Shown in pieces: positions 8,515 to 17,726 of a stretch of DNA of 64,000 nt. Below the pieces are notes generated by a model that made no database searches, was not told the DNA's origin, and was given only the letters and a program-made list of their open reading frames with translations. The position numbers were made by a program, and so were the translations under genes. How positions within the stretch are numbered: position 1 is the stretch's first letter; the number at the start of each line of letters is the position of its first letter. The stretch covers positions 62,001-126,000 of the forward strand of contig UBXM01000010.1 of NCBI GenBank assembly GCA_900469445.1, given 5' to 3'. The stretch comes from Hyphomicrobiales bacterium (GTDB lineage: Bacteria; Pseudomonadota; Alphaproteobacteria; Rhizobiales; Rhizobiaceae).

Positions 8515-11052
8515 GTGCCCACATTTTCGCCTAGTCTTGAAAAGGCGCTGCACCAGGCACTGACCTTCGCCAACGAGCGGCATCACGAATATGCCACGCT
8601 CGAACACCTGCTTCTCGCGTTGATCGACGACGCGGATGCGGCGGCGGTCATGGGCGCTTGTAACGTCAACCTTGAAAACCTGCGCAAGACCGTTGCCGAT
8701 TACGTCGACAACGAACTTGCCAACCTCGTGACCGGCTATGACGAGGACTCGAAGCCTACCTCCGGCTTCCAGCGCGTGATTCAGCGTGCGGTCATCCATG
8801 TCCAGTCTTCCGGCCGTGAAGAAGTAACCGGTGCCAACGTGCTCGTCGCGATCTTCGCGGAGCGTGAAAGCCATGCCGCCTTCTTCCTGCAGGAGCAGGA
8901 AATGACCCGCTACGATGCGGTCAACTATATCTCTCACGGCATCGGCAAGCGTCCGGGTTCCTCCCAGACCCGTTCTCCGCGCGGTTCCGATGAACCGGAT
9001 TCTGACGCCAAGCCATCGCGTGGCGGTGAACCGGAAGAGGGCGCTGCGAAGAAACCTCAGGACGCTCTCAAAGCCTATTGCGTCAATCTGAACGACAAGG
9101 CCAAGGATGGGCGTATCGATCCGCTGATCGGCCGCCATTCCGAAGTCAACCGGACGATCCAGGTCCTGTGCCGCCGGTCCAAGAACAACCCGCTTTACGT
9201 GGGTGATCCGGGCGTCGGCAAGACCGCGATCGCCGAAGGTCTCGCCAAGCGTATCGTCGAAGGCAAAGTGCCGGAAGCGCTCGCGGATGCGACGATCTTC
9301 TCGCTCGACATGGGCACGCTGCTTGCCGGCACCCGTTATCGTGGTGACTTCGAGGAACGCCTGAAGCAGGTCGTCAAGGAACTGGAAGATTTTCCGGGTG
9401 CGGTTCTCTTCATCGACGAGATCCACACGGTGATCGGTGCCGGTGCGACATCTGGCGGCGCCATGGATGCTTCGAACCTGTTGAAGCCGGCCCTGTCTTC
9501 AGGGCAGATCCGCTGCATCGGTTCGACCACCTACAAGGAATACCGCCAGTTCTTCGAAAAGGATCGGGCACTGGTCCGTCGTTTCCAGAAGATCGACGTC
9601 AATGAGCCGTCGATCGTTGATGCGATCGAGATCATGAAGGGCCTGAAGCCCTATTTCGAGGACTATCACAAGCTTCGCTATACCAACGAGGCGATCAAGT
9701 CGGCCGTCGAACTGTCGGCCCGCTACATCTCCGACCGCAAGCTGCCGGACAAGGCGATCGACGTGATCGACGAGACCGGTGCGGCGCAGATGCTGCTGCC
9801 GGCCTCCAAGCGCCGCAAGCTGATCACCGAGAAGGAGATCGAGGCCACCATCGCGACGATGGCGCGCATACCGCCGAAAACCGTTTCCAAGGATGACGAG
9901 GCCGTCCTCGCCAATCTGGAAAAGGAATTGCGGTCTGTCGTCTATGGCCAGGATGCCGCGATCGAAGCACTTTCGACCGCCATCAAGCTGGCGCGTGCCG
10001 GCCTGCGCGAGCCGAACAAGCCGATCGGTTCCTACGTCTTCTCCGGCCCGACCGGCGTCGGCAAGACGGAAGTGGCCAAGCAGCTTGCAGCCTCGCTCGG
10101 CGTGGAACTCTTACGCTTCGACATGTCGGAATATATGGAACGCCACACGGTCTCGCGACTGCTCGGCGCACCTCCCGGTTATGTCGGGTTCGACCAGGGC
10201 GGTCTTCTGACCGATCAGGTCGATCAGCATCCGCACAGCGTGCTGCTTCTCGACGAAATCGAGAAGGCGCATCCGGATATCTACAATATCCTGCTGCAGG
10301 TCATGGACCATGGTTCGCTGACCGACCACAACGGCAAGAAGATCGATTTCCGCAACGTCATCCTGATCATGACGACCAATGCGGGCGCTTCGGAAATGGC
10401 CAAGGCCGCCTTCGGCTTCGGTTCGTCAAAGCGCACCGGCGAGGACGAAGAGGCGCTGAACAAATTGTTCACGCCGGAATTCCGCAACCGTCTCGACGCG
10501 ACGATCCCGTTCGCGCCGCTACCGACGGCGGTCATCCATCAGGTCGTGCAGAAGTTCGTCATGCAGCTGGAAACTCAGCTGTCCGAACGTAACGTCACGT
10601 TCGACCTGCATGAGGATGCGATCGCCTGGCTGGCCGATAAGGGTTACGACGAGAAGATGGGCGCACGTCCATTGTCCCGCGTGATCCAGGAATACATCAA
10701 GAAGCCGCTCGCCAACGAGATCCTGTTCGGTGCGCTGCGCAAGGGTGGTGTGGTCCGCGTCACGGTCGGCAAGGACGAAAACGGCAAGGACAAGCTGGTG
10801 CTCGATTCCATTCCGGAAGCGGTGCCGGTGAAGCCGAAGCCGGAGGCCGAGGTGAAAGAGGCAACCGAAGAGGCGAAGGCCAAGGTCGCCAAGCCGAAGG
10901 CTGCCAAAAAATCCTCGCCCAAGGGCAAGGATGGCGGCAAGGGTGCGACTGTTGCCAAGGCAAAGGCGGATGACGACGGTGATGTGATCGCCGAAGACGC
11001 TCCCAAGCCGCGCAAGGGCAGCACCGTTCCGCGGGTGCCGAAAGCGAAGTAA
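8515..11052 (+). CDS. clpA: ATP-dependent Clp protease ATP-binding subunit ClpA
   Basis: Hsp100 unfoldase that partners with ClpP, 845 residues from a GTG start at 8515 preceded by GAGGA. Domains in order: N-terminal double Clp repeat that binds ClpS (residues 1-140), first AAA+ module with Walker A GDPGVGKT near 230 and Walker B VLFIDEIH, second AAA+ module with Walker A GPTGVGKT near 510 and VLLLDEIEKAH, then the ClpB-type C-terminal domain. There is no long coiled-coil middle domain, which separates it from ClpB. It carries a C-terminal extension of about 80 residues rich in Lys, Ala and Pro, low-complexity and probably disordered. Co-transcribed with clpS. Confidence 0.97.
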   Translation: MPTFSPSLEKALHQALTFANERHHEYATLEHLLLALIDDADAAAVMGACNVNLENLRKTVADYVDNELANLVTGYDEDSKPTSGFQRVIQRAVIHVQSSGREEVTGANVLVAIFAERESHAAFFLQEQEMTRYDAVNYISHGIGKRPGSSQTRSPRGSDEPDSDAKPSRGGEPEEGAAKKPQDALKAYCVNLNDKAKDGRIDPLIGRHSEVNRTIQVLCRRSKNNPLYVGDPGVGKTAIAEGLAKRIVEGKVPEALADATIFSLDMGTLLAGTRYRGDFEERLKQVVKELEDFPGAVLFIDEIHTVIGAGATSGGAMDASNLLKPALSSGQIRCIGSTTYKEYRQFFEKDRALVRRFQKIDVNEPSIVDAIEIMKGLKPYFEDYHKLRYTNEAIKSAVELSARYISDRKLPDKAIDVIDETGAAQMLLPASKRRKLITEKEIEATIATMARIPPKTVSKDDEAVLANLEKELRSVVYGQDAAIEALSTAIKLARAGLREPNKPIGSYVFSGPTGVGKTEVAKQLAASLGVELLRFDMSEYMERHTVSRLLGAPPGYVGFDQGGLLTDQVDQHPHSVLLLDEIEKAHPDIYNILLQVMDHGSLTDHNGKKIDFRNVILIMTTNAGASEMAKAAFGFGSSKRTGEDEEALNKLFTPEFRNRLDATIPFAPLPTAVIHQVVQKFVMQLETQLSERNVTFDLHEDAIAWLADKGYDEKMGARPLSRVIQEYIKKPLANEILFGALRKGGVVRVTVGKDENGKDKLVLDSIPEAVPVKPKPEAEVKEATEEAKAKVAKPKAAKKSSPKGKDGGKGATVAKAKADDDGDVIAEDAPKPRKGSTVPRVPKAK

Positions 11053-11076
11053 TCGCCATCATATCGATTGAATGAA

Positions 11077-11107
11077 AGATGCCGGGCTTGTCCCGGCATC
11101 TTTGTGT
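11077..11107 (+). terminator. Rho-independent terminator after clpA
   Basis: Stem GATGCCGGG / CCCGGCATC with a five-base loop (11078-11100), flanked by a further A-T pair and followed by TTTGTGTTT. It begins 25 bases after the clpA stop. Confidence 0.82.
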
Positions 11108-11140
11108 TTGTAGGCATGAATCTGAGCAACAGGAAATGGG

Positions 11141-11896
11141 ATGCCGATGTCTGCAGAAAAGCGCCTTGAGCGCGGCAGCTTGAACTGGTTCCTGACGGGG
11201 ATGCGCGGAGTCCTGTCGCTTCCTGCCATCATTCTCATGACATCCTATATCGGCTTCAGCGCCTTTGCGCTTCAAGCGGGGCTGACGCGTACGGAAGCTG
11301 TCGCAATGACGCTCGGCATCTGGGCCTTGCCGGCTCAGATGATCCTCGTCGGCTCGATGATCGGCGGGGCCAATATCGCGACGTCGTTTCTCGCGGTCAC
11401 GCTGTCATCTATCCGCATGATGCCGATGGTGGCGTCGATCGTTCCGGAAATGCGCACCTCGAAGACGCCTGTCTGGCTGTTGCTGTTCCTGTCGCATTTC
11501 ATCGCCATCACCTCGTGGGTATTTGCCTCGACGCGGCTGCGTGATGTGCCGCGCGAACACCGTGTCGCTTTCTTTGCCGGTTTCGGCATCACCCTGACGT
11601 CCACCTGTGCGCTGATCGTCGGTGTCAGCTACGGCATCGTTTCGCAGTTTCCGCCGATCGTTGCCGGCGCGCTTTTCATGCTGACGCCGGTCTATTTCAT
11701 CTCGTCGATCTGGGCGAGCGCCAAGCAGTTCGTGGTCAAGATCGCCTTTCTCATCGGCATCGTGCTTGGCCCGACGCTGGCACTGGTCGTGCCGCAGTTC
11801 GATGTTCTGCTGGCGGGTATAGGGGGCGGAACCGTCGCTTATCTGATCGATCGCTACCGCCGCCATCGTCAGCGGACCGTGGAAGAGGGCGCGTGA
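11141..11896 (+). CDS. azlC: AzlC family branched-chain amino acid exporter, large subunit
   Basis: Integral membrane protein of 251 residues with several hydrophobic segments (for example LPAIILMTSYIGFSAFAL and VWLLLFLSHFIAI) and the AzlC-type GIWALPAQMILVGSM motif. The AzlC/AzlD pair is known to export branched-chain amino acids or their analogues. The ATG at 11141 is followed by a second at 11147. Its stop overlaps the next start in TGATG, so azlD is translationally coupled. A basic C-terminal tail (RYRRHRQRT) lies in the cytoplasm by the positive-inside rule. Confidence 0.85.
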   Translation: MPMSAEKRLERGSLNWFLTGMRGVLSLPAIILMTSYIGFSAFALQAGLTRTEAVAMTLGIWALPAQMILVGSMIGGANIATSFLAVTLSSIRMMPMVASIVPEMRTSKTPVWLLLFLSHFIAITSWVFASTRLRDVPREHRVAFFAGFGITLTSTCALIVGVSYGIVSQFPPIVAGALFMLTPVYFISSIWASAKQFVVKIAFLIGIVLGPTLALVVPQFDVLLAGIGGGTVAYLIDRYRRHRQRTVEEGA

Positions 11897-12234
11897 TGCT
11901 GGAGGAATACTGGACCTATGTCCTCATCGTGGTTGCCGGTTTCGTCGCCACGGATTTCTGGCGCTGGCTCGGCGTGCTTGCCGGCAATCGGCTCAACGAG
12001 GAATCGGAGGCTTTGAACTGGGTGAGGGCGGTCGCGACGGCTCTCGTCATGGCGGTCACCGCCAAGTTGATCGTGTTTCCGACGGGTGTGCTTGCCGATT
12101 CGCCCTTGTGGCTGCGGCTTGCCGCGGCCGGGATCGGCTTCTGCGTCTTTCTCGCGACTGGGAAGAAGGTGGCGGTCGGCGTCATCGTGCCGATCGCCAT
12201 TCTCGTAGCAGGATTGTTTCTGCTCGAAGGCTGA
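11896..12234 (+). CDS. azlD: AzlD family branched-chain amino acid exporter, small subunit
   Basis: Small membrane protein of 112 residues with about four hydrophobic segments, partner of AzlC. The pattern TYVLIVVAGFVATDFWRWLG at the N-terminus is typical of AzlD-like proteins. The ATG at 11896 shares its A with the azlC stop codon; a GTG at 11893 would add one residue. The stop abuts that of the convergent HIT gene, with no terminator between. Substrate is inferred from the family. Confidence 0.82.
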   Translation: MLEEYWTYVLIVVAGFVATDFWRWLGVLAGNRLNEESEALNWVRAVATALVMAVTAKLIVFPTGVLADSPLWLRLAAAGIGFCVFLATGKKVAVGVIVPIAILVAGLFLLEG

Positions 12235-12657
12235 TCAGGCGCCGAGCGCGTCGACGACCTTCTTGGCGTTGGTTGCCAGAACGGCATTGTCTTCCATCTG
12301 ACCGCTATGCGGCTTCAGGCCTGAGCCCTCATAGCGCGGGATGATGTGGAAATGCAGGTGGTAGACGGTCTGGCCGGCTGCCGGTTCGTTGAACTGCGTG
12401 ACCGTGATGCCGTCCGCATCAAATGCGTCCTTGGCCGCAACGGCCAGTTTCTGCACGACCGGGATCACTTTCGACAGCGTGGCCGGATCGGCATCGAGAA
12501 TGTTGCGCGACGACACCTTCGGTATCACCAGGAGGTGACCCGGTGACTGCGGCATGACATCCATGAAGGCCAGCGTGTCGGCATCTTCGTAAACGCGGTG
12601 GCAGGGAATTTCGCCGCGCAGGATCTTTGCGAAGATGTTTTGGTCGTCGTAGCTCAT
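12235..12657 (-). CDS. HIT family protein (HINT-like nucleotide hydrolase)
   Basis: Histidine-triad nucleotide-binding protein of 140 residues. The active-site triad is visible in YHLHFHIIPR, and the N-terminal part (NIFAKILRGEIPCHRVYED) is typical of HINT proteins, which hydrolyse nucleoside phosphoramidates such as AMP-lysine. The ATG at 12657 (MSYDDQNIF) is chosen; the open frame extends 28 codons further but without family resemblance. It lies 80 bases downstream of the GNAT-like gene on the same strand. Confidence 0.92.
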   Translation of the reverse strand: MSYDDQNIFAKILRGEIPCHRVYEDADTLAFMDVMPQSPGHLLVIPKVSSRNILDADPATLSKVIPVVQKLAVAAKDAFDADGITVTQFNEPAAGQTVYHLHFHIIPRYEGSGLKPHSGQMEDNAVLATNAKKVVDALGA

Positions 12658-12737
12658 GAAAGTCCTCTCCTGTTCTGCTTCTTTCAACGCAATTCCGAAC
12701 GCAAAACCGGTTCCCGCTTTTGCTGCAATTGCTTCAA

Positions 12738-13934
12738 TCAATCGTCCTGCTGCCGTTCGCCCTTGCGGAACGGGCTGTGCTCGGACAGGTATTCGTTCAT
12801 GCCGTCCACTTCTTCCCGCTCGCGCTCCAGATAGTCGGCAATCGCGCGGCGCAGGCCCGGATGGGCAATGTAATGCATGGAATGGGTGGTGACGGGAAGA
12901 TAACCGCGGGCGAGCTTGTGTTCGCCCTGCGCGCCGGCTTCCACACGCTTCAATCCCTTGGCGAGCGCAAAGTCGATCGCCTGATGGTAACAGACCTCGA
13001 AATGCAGGAAGGGATGATCCTCGATGCAGCCCCAGTGGCGGCCGTAGAGCGTCTCGCCGCCGATGAAATTGATCGCGCCGGCTATGTAGCGGCCATCGCG
13101 TTTCGCCATGATCAGCAGGATATCATCGGCCATTCGTTCGCCGATCAGCGAATAGAAGCTGCGGGTCAGGTAGGGTCGCCCCCACTTGCGGCCGCCGGTA
13201 TCCATGTAGAAGGCATAGAACTGGTCCCAGATTTCTTCGGTCAGATCGGCGCCCGTCAACCAGTCGATGGTGATGCCGTTTTCCAGTGCGGCTCGCCGTT
13301 CCTTTTTCAACGCCTTGCGCTTGCGTGACGCCAGCGTCTCAAGGAACGCGTCGTGATCGGCATACCCTTCGTTGATGAAGTGGAATTGCTGGTCGGTACG
13401 ATGGAGATAATCGGCATCCTCGAAGATCTCGACTTCGTTCTCAGCTACGAAGGTCACATGCGCGGAGGAGATCCCGATCTGTCGTGTCACCTCCTGGAGA
13501 CCAGCAGCAAGCGTCGCCTGCATCGTCTCCCGGTGATAACCGGAAGCGACCAGCAGGCGAGGGCCGGTTGCCGGAGTGAAGGGGATGGCGCATTGCAGCT
13601 TAGGATAATAGCGCCCGCCTGCGCGCTCGAACGCATCCGCCCAGCCGTGGTCGAAGACATATTCGCCCTGGCTATGGCTTTTCAGATAGGCGGGAATGGC
13701 GCCGATCAGTGTGCCCGCCTCGGTTTCGAGCAGAACGTGGTGACCGAGCCACCCCGTCTTGGACGTCGCGGAACCGGACTCCTCCAGCGCCGACAAGAAG
13801 GCGTGGGAGAGGAAGGGATTGTAGGGGGCTTCTTGCGAGGAGGTTGCCTTTGCGGCACCCGAAAGCCGCGACCAACTTTCGGGGCTGATCGCGGCAAAGG
13901 ATTTTTCGATGCGGATCGTCAGGTTTGTGGTCAT
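12738..13934 (-). CDS. GNAT/FemAB-type N-acyltransferase, COG3146 family
   Basis: Protein of 398 residues resembling the COG3146 (DUF482) group, described as peptidogalycan-related GNAT-fold acyltransferases. Recognisable stretches are ESGSATSKTGWLGHHVLLE near the N-terminus, AFLETLASRKRKALKKERR-like basic region in the middle, and GAQGEHKLARGYLPVTTHS near the C-terminus, which is strongly conserved in the family. The start at 13934 (MTTNLTIRIEKSF) is chosen; upstream ATGs extend into sequence without resemblance. The substrate is unknown. It lies downstream of the glycerophosphodiesterase and RidA genes and is probably in one minus-strand operon with them. Confidence 0.8.
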   Translation of the reverse strand: MTTNLTIRIEKSFAAISPESWSRLSGAAKATSSQEAPYNPFLSHAFLSALEESGSATSKTGWLGHHVLLETEAGTLIGAIPAYLKSHSQGEYVFDHGWADAFERAGGRYYPKLQCAIPFTPATGPRLLVASGYHRETMQATLAAGLQEVTRQIGISSAHVTFVAENEVEIFEDADYLHRTDQQFHFINEGYADHDAFLETLASRKRKALKKERRAALENGITIDWLTGADLTEEIWDQFYAFYMDTGGRKWGRPYLTRSFYSLIGERMADDILLIMAKRDGRYIAGAINFIGGETLYGRHWGCIEDHPFLHFEVCYHQAIDFALAKGLKRVEAGAQGEHKLARGYLPVTTHSMHYIAHPGLRRAIADYLEREREEVDGMNEYLSEHSPFRKGERQQDD

Positions 13935-14043
13935 TCCTGAATATTCATGACTTTCCATGCCGCCCCACAGGACGCGGGGCGTAACAACACTGAACCCAGA
14001 GCGCTTTGTCTGTCGAAAACCGATGACGGCCTTCGAAGCAGGG

Positions 14044-14784
14044 TCAGCGCGCGGTAACCTCACGCGGGTCGAAGCCTTCGAAGGTTATCTGGTCGCCATG
14101 AAGATAGCTATGCACGAGCGCGTTTTCATCCCTGACCGTCCAGGTAATGACCGGCTTACCGGAACGTCTCTGGGCGGTGATGAAGGAGTTTGGCAGGTGC
14201 GGCCAGTGATAGGAGATGAAATCCAGACCGAGCTGCATCGCTTCATCATGCTGGAAGAACTCTTCCGGCTTGTCGCCCATAGCGGTCAGGCCGAGCGGGT
14301 AGGGTGCTTCGACCCTCTTGAGGTCGCGCAGGATGTGATGATCGAAGCTCATCAGGGCGACCTTGCCCTGATAGCCTTCCAGCACCTCAAGCACGTCCTC
14401 GACGAAGCCGCTATCCTCTTCTTCCGTGCGCCCCTTGATCTCGATGATAAGGGGCACGCGGCCTGCAACGAGGTCGAGCATCTGCTTCAGCGTCGGAATC
14501 TTGTCGGATGTGCCGCCAATCGCAAGCAGGCCGAGTTCGGACGCCGTCCTCTCCCTTACGTCGCCCTGGATGCCGCAGACGCGTTCCAGCTTGTCGTCGT
14601 GGAAAACCATGGGGATGCTGTCGGCGGAAAGCTGCAGGTCACATTCAATGGCAAAGCCGGCATCTGCGGCGCGGGCAAAGGCCGAGAGCGTGTTTTCCCA
14701 GACCTTGTTGTTCATGTCATGATAACCGCGATGCGCGACGGGGATATCCTTGATCCAGGATGCGTCGAAATTTTGCGAGGTCAT
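14044..14784 (-). CDS. Glycerophosphodiester phosphodiesterase family protein
   Basis: GDPD-family TIM-barrel enzyme of 246 residues expected to split glycerophosphodiesters into glycerol-3-phosphate and an alcohol. The catalytic His pair is in AHRGYHDMN and VFHDDKLER, and the metal ligands are in the ENT and ECDLQLSAD stretches. No signal peptide is visible, so it is cytoplasmic. It overlaps the ridA stop by four bases (ATGA), indicating translational coupling to RidA. Confidence 0.9.
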   Translation of the reverse strand: MTSQNFDASWIKDIPVAHRGYHDMNNKVWENTLSAFARAADAGFAIECDLQLSADSIPMVFHDDKLERVCGIQGDVRERTASELGLLAIGGTSDKIPTLKQMLDLVAGRVPLIIEIKGRTEEEDSGFVEDVLEVLEGYQGKVALMSFDHHILRDLKRVEAPYPLGLTAMGDKPEEFFQHDEAMQLGLDFISYHWPHLPNSFITAQRRSGKPVITWTVRDENALVHSYLHGDQITFEGFDPREVTAR

Positions 14785-15251
14785 GCTTCGATCTCGATGA
14801 CGGCTTCGATTTCAACCGCGGCGTTGAGCGGCAGGGCGGCCATGCCGACCGCGGCGCGGGCGTGCTTGCCGGCTTCGCCAAGAACATTGGCAATCAGGTT
14901 CGATGCGCCGTTGGTAACGATATGCTGATCGGTAAAGCCGGGAGCGGAGGCGACAAAGCTCGACAGTTTGACGACGCGCCTGATCTTGCCGAGGTCGCCG
15001 CCGAGCGCCGCTTTTGCCTGCGAGAGAATGTTGATGGCGCAGAGTTCCGCTGCGCGGCTCGCCGTTTCCACATCAACGTCACTACCAACGAGGCCGGTGA
15101 TCGCAAGCTTGCCATTTTCCGTCGGCAACTGTCCGGAGATGTAGAGCATGTTGCCGCTGATGACGAAGGATACGTAGTTGGCGGCAGGAGCCGCAGCCAC
15201 GGGGAGGGTAATTCCAAGTTCCTTCAGGCGGCTTTCGATGGCATCAGACAT
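14781..15251 (-). CDS. RidA family protein
   Basis: Member of the RidA/YjgF/YER057c family, 156 residues, in the branch with an N-terminal ESRLKELGITLP helix and the YISGQLPTENGK core. RidA proteins hydrolyse reactive enamine/imine intermediates formed by PLP enzymes; some branches lack the activity-defining arginine, and the conserved Arg near the C-terminus is not obvious here (HARAAVGMAALPL), so it may be one of these. Start ATG at 15251; the longer open frame crosses into the divergent promoter region. Divergent from eipB. Confidence 0.87.
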   Translation of the reverse strand: MSDAIESRLKELGITLPVAAAPAANYVSFVISGNMLYISGQLPTENGKLAITGLVGSDVDVETASRAAELCAINILSQAKAALGGDLGKIRRVVKLSSFVASAPGFTDQHIVTNGASNLIANVLGEAGKHARAAVGMAALPLNAAVEIEAVIEIEA

Positions 15252-15360
15252 TTCGGTCTCCGGTTTGTTGTCAAGCGTACAAAAATCCTTCATCAAGGTC
15301 ATAACCTTGGCTGATGGCGTTCTTATAACACCCGCGCCCGAGTCCAACAGGAGAATATGA

Positions 15361-16203
15361 ATGCTGCGCATGAGCCTCGCGCTGTTCCTTGTCACCAGTG
15401 CCGGTGCCGCATCGGCTGCACCGATCAGCGCCGATAGCGCTGCGCGCCTGCTTATTCCGCATCGGGCCGTCTATGACCTCAAGCTCAAGGATGCTTCGGA
15501 ACGCTCGGGCATCGAAGGCATGTTCGGCCGTATGGTCTATGAGTTCAACGGCTCAGCCTGCACCGGTTTCACCACCAACTTCCGTCTCGTCACCAAGATC
15601 AGTACGGGCGAAGAAACCCGGGTCAGCGACCAGCAGACAAAGACATTCGAGGATCTGTCGGCCAAGCAGTTCCACTTTGAAACCAAATCCTTCACCGACG
15701 AGCAGCTCGACAAGAGCGTGACCGGTGATGCCAGCGAAGGCGAGGGCGGGGTCAAGGTCGAATTGCAGGGCGAAAATGTCCGAGAGGTGGACCTTCCGGC
15801 AAGCGCCTTTCCGACAAGCCACATGCTCGACATCATTCAGCAGGCCAAAGAAAACAAACGCATCTTCGAAACCCGCGTCTTCGACGGATCGGAAAACGGC
15901 GATCAGGCATTGTTGACGTCGACAGTGATCGGCAAGTCGGAGACACCGGAAAAGAGCGACGCCGAAGCCGGTGCCGCCGGCGAATTCGCCAAGAGCCCCT
16001 ATTGGCCGGTGACGATTGCCTATTTCAACGATGGAGCCGCCGGCGATCCGATGCCGGTCTACAACATGTCGTTCAAACTCTACGAAAACGGCATCACGCG
16101 CGATCTGACCATGGATTACGGTGATTTTTCGCTGGAAGGCAGTTTGGTGAAGCTGGAGTTGCTCAAGACAGAGCAGGATCCGTGCCCTGCGGTACCGCGT
16201 TAG
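15361..16203 (+). CDS. eipB: Cell envelope integrity protein EipB (DUF1849 family)
   Basis: Periplasmic protein of 280 residues with a signal peptide (cleavage likely after ASA near residue 19). EipB of Brucella is a beta-spiral protein needed for envelope integrity, stabilised by one disulfide. Here exactly two cysteines of the mature protein are visible, C67 in GSACTGF and C275 in QDPCPAVPR, positions that match that disulfide. Other family features are HRAVYDLKL near residue 34 and SPYWPVTIAYFN in the C-terminal half. The start has AGGAG upstream. It is divergent from ridA and followed by a small gene on the same strand. Confidence 0.9.
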   Translation: MLRMSLALFLVTSAGAASAAPISADSAARLLIPHRAVYDLKLKDASERSGIEGMFGRMVYEFNGSACTGFTTNFRLVTKISTGEETRVSDQQTKTFEDLSAKQFHFETKSFTDEQLDKSVTGDASEGEGGVKVELQGENVREVDLPASAFPTSHMLDIIQQAKENKRIFETRVFDGSENGDQALLTSTVIGKSETPEKSDAEAGAAGEFAKSPYWPVTIAYFNDGAAGDPMPVYNMSFKLYENGITRDLTMDYGDFSLEGSLVKLELLKTEQDPCPAVPR

Positions 16204-16319
16204 TAACGATCCTGCCATTTGGTCTGGAACACGCGGTCGCAGTGCCGAATCTGGGCGTTAGAATACTCGACACATTGTTGGATTCATGTCTGTAGTTGCG
16301 CCGCAATAAGGAGTGATTC

Positions 16320-16517
16320 ATGGCATTGATCGGATTCAAAAACACCCACAATCAGGAAGTCTACGTCAACCCGGCGCAGATACTTTATGTGATGCCCTTC
16401 GAGGAAGGGGTGACGATCGTCACGTTTGCCGCGGTCAATGGTGCCGGGCAGCCGCATACGGTCTATATCCGTGGGAGTGTCGAGCAGGTCCGTCAGAGGC
16501 TCGGGGCGAAAGCCTGA
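16320..16517 (+). CDS. Small conserved-looking protein, FlbD-like pattern
   Basis: A 65-residue protein starting MALIGFKNTHNQEVYVNPAQ with AAGGAG seven bases upstream, so it is very probably translated. The alternating hydrophobic pattern (EVYVNPAQILYV, GVTIVTF, HTVYIRGSVEQV) resembles the small FlbD-type beta-strand proteins, but the match is loose and I assign no function. It stands between eipB and the rpsB promoter, 116 bases after eipB, and could share the eipB transcript. No membrane segment or signal peptide. Confidence 0.7.
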   Translation: MALIGFKNTHNQEVYVNPAQILYVMPFEEGVTIVTFAAVNGAGQPHTVYIRGSVEQVRQRLGAKA

Positions 16518-16562
16518 ACCGGTTTTCGATTGCGTCGTGCGGCGAAAGCTGCACTGCAGCGC

Positions 16563-16591
16563 TTGCATTTTTTAACAATCGCCTGTATGGG
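16563..16591 (+). promoter_or_regulatory. Candidate promoter for rpsB
   Basis: TTGCAT (16563-16568) and TATGGG (16586-16591) separated by 17 bases, about 125 bases upstream of the rpsB start. The long leader between this site and rpsB would leave room for an S2-responsive RNA structure, which I cannot define by eye. Confidence 0.45.
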
Positions 16592-16716
16592 CACCGACAT
16601 TCCACACGTAAGGCATGGGATCGTCCGGGAGAAATCCGGATTATTCCGCCCGGTGGCATCTTCGAAGAGGATGCTGTTCGCCTTGCGGAGGTTCAACCGG
16701 AAAAGGATAACTAGGC

Positions 16717-17484
16717 ATGGCATTGCCCGATTTCTCCATGCGTCAGCTTCTTGAAGCAGGCGTCCACTTCGGCCACCAGACGCACCGCTGGAACCCGAAG
16801 ATGAAGCCGTATATCTTCGGCGACCGTAACAACATCCACATCATCGACCTGGCTCAGACCGTTCCGATGCTGTCGCGCGCCCTGCAGGTCGTGTCCGACA
16901 CCGTTGCTCGTGGCGGCCGCGTTCTGTTCGTTGGCACCAAGCGTCAGGCTTCCGAGCTGATCGCTGATTCGGCCAAGCGTTCTGCCCAGTACTACGTCAA
17001 CTCCCGCTGGCTCGGCGGCATGATGACCAACTGGAAGACCATTTCGAACTCGATCGCCCGTCTGCGTAAGCTCGACGAGATCCTGTCTTCGGAACAGTCC
17101 GGCTACTCCAAGAAGGAGCGCCTGAACCTTGAGCGCGAACGCGAGAAGCTGGACAAGGCTCTCGGCGGTATCCGCGACATGGGCGGCGTTCCGGACCTGA
17201 TGTTCATCATCGACACCAACAAGGAAAAGATCGCAATCGACGAAGCCAAGCGCCTGGGTATCCCGGTCGTCGCTATCATCGACTCGAACTGCGATCCGGA
17301 CCTGATCGACTTCCCGATCCCGGGTAACGACGACGCTTCGCGCGCCATCGCTCTTTATTGCGACCTGATCGCTCGCGCTGCCATCGACGGCATCGCTCGC
17401 CAGCAGGGCGCTTCGGGCCGCGACCTCGGCGCTTCTGCTGAAGCTCCGGTCGAACCGGCTCTCGAAGGCGAAGCCGAAGCCTAA
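16717..17484 (+). CDS. rpsB: 30S ribosomal protein S2
   Basis: Small-subunit ribosomal protein of 255 residues. The S2 N-terminal signature is evident in [19 protein letters not shown], and the second signature in [19 protein letters not shown]. The C-terminal tail is acidic and alanine-rich, as in other rhizobial S2 proteins. First gene of the rpsB-tsf-pyrH-frr group. Codon use shows the bias expected of a highly expressed gene. Confidence 0.98.
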   Translation: MALPDFSMRQLLEAGVHFGHQTHRWNPKMKPYIFGDRNNIHIIDLAQTVPMLSRALQVVSDTVARGGRVLFVGTKRQASELIADSAKRSAQYYVNSRWLGGMMTNWKTISNSIARLRKLDEILSSEQSGYSKKERLNLEREREKLDKALGGIRDMGGVPDLMFIIDTNKEKIAIDEAKRLGIPVVAIIDSNCDPDLIDFPIPGNDDASRAIALYCDLIARAAIDGIARQQGASGRDLGASAEAPVEPALEGEAEA

Positions 17485-17529
17485 GGCCAAGGTCGAAGCG
17501 GTTCGTCCGCTTCTGCTTTTACTATTCGA

Positions 17530-17567
17530 CCGAGGCCAGAGAGACGATCCCTGGCCTCGGTTTGTTT
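17530..17567 (+). terminator. Terminator or attenuator between rpsB and tsf
   Basis: Ten-base stem CCGAGGCCAG / CTGGCCTCGG with an 11-base loop, followed by TTTGTTTG. It is 45 bases after rpsB and would reduce or end transcription before tsf; the 242-base gap is long enough to hold a separate tsf promoter. Confidence 0.75.
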
Positions 17568-17726
17568 GAAAAGTCCTGTTCGCCCACAGTCTTTCAGATG
17601 TGGTTGAAGAGCAGGCTGGCGGTGATCTTCATCACCCTGTCATACTTCCGGGTACATTCGTTCCCAAAACCTTGAGTTCGCCGAGGTTTTTCGGCGGCAC
17701 GCAACAAAACCGACAAGAGGCTCACA

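Noticed and set aside
16493-16723. Minus-strand 76-codon frame with a CxxC-x12-CxxC pattern that looks like a zinc ribbon
   Set aside because: It overlaps the rpsB start and its leader, has no ribosome site, and the cysteine spacing can arise by chance in so short a frame.
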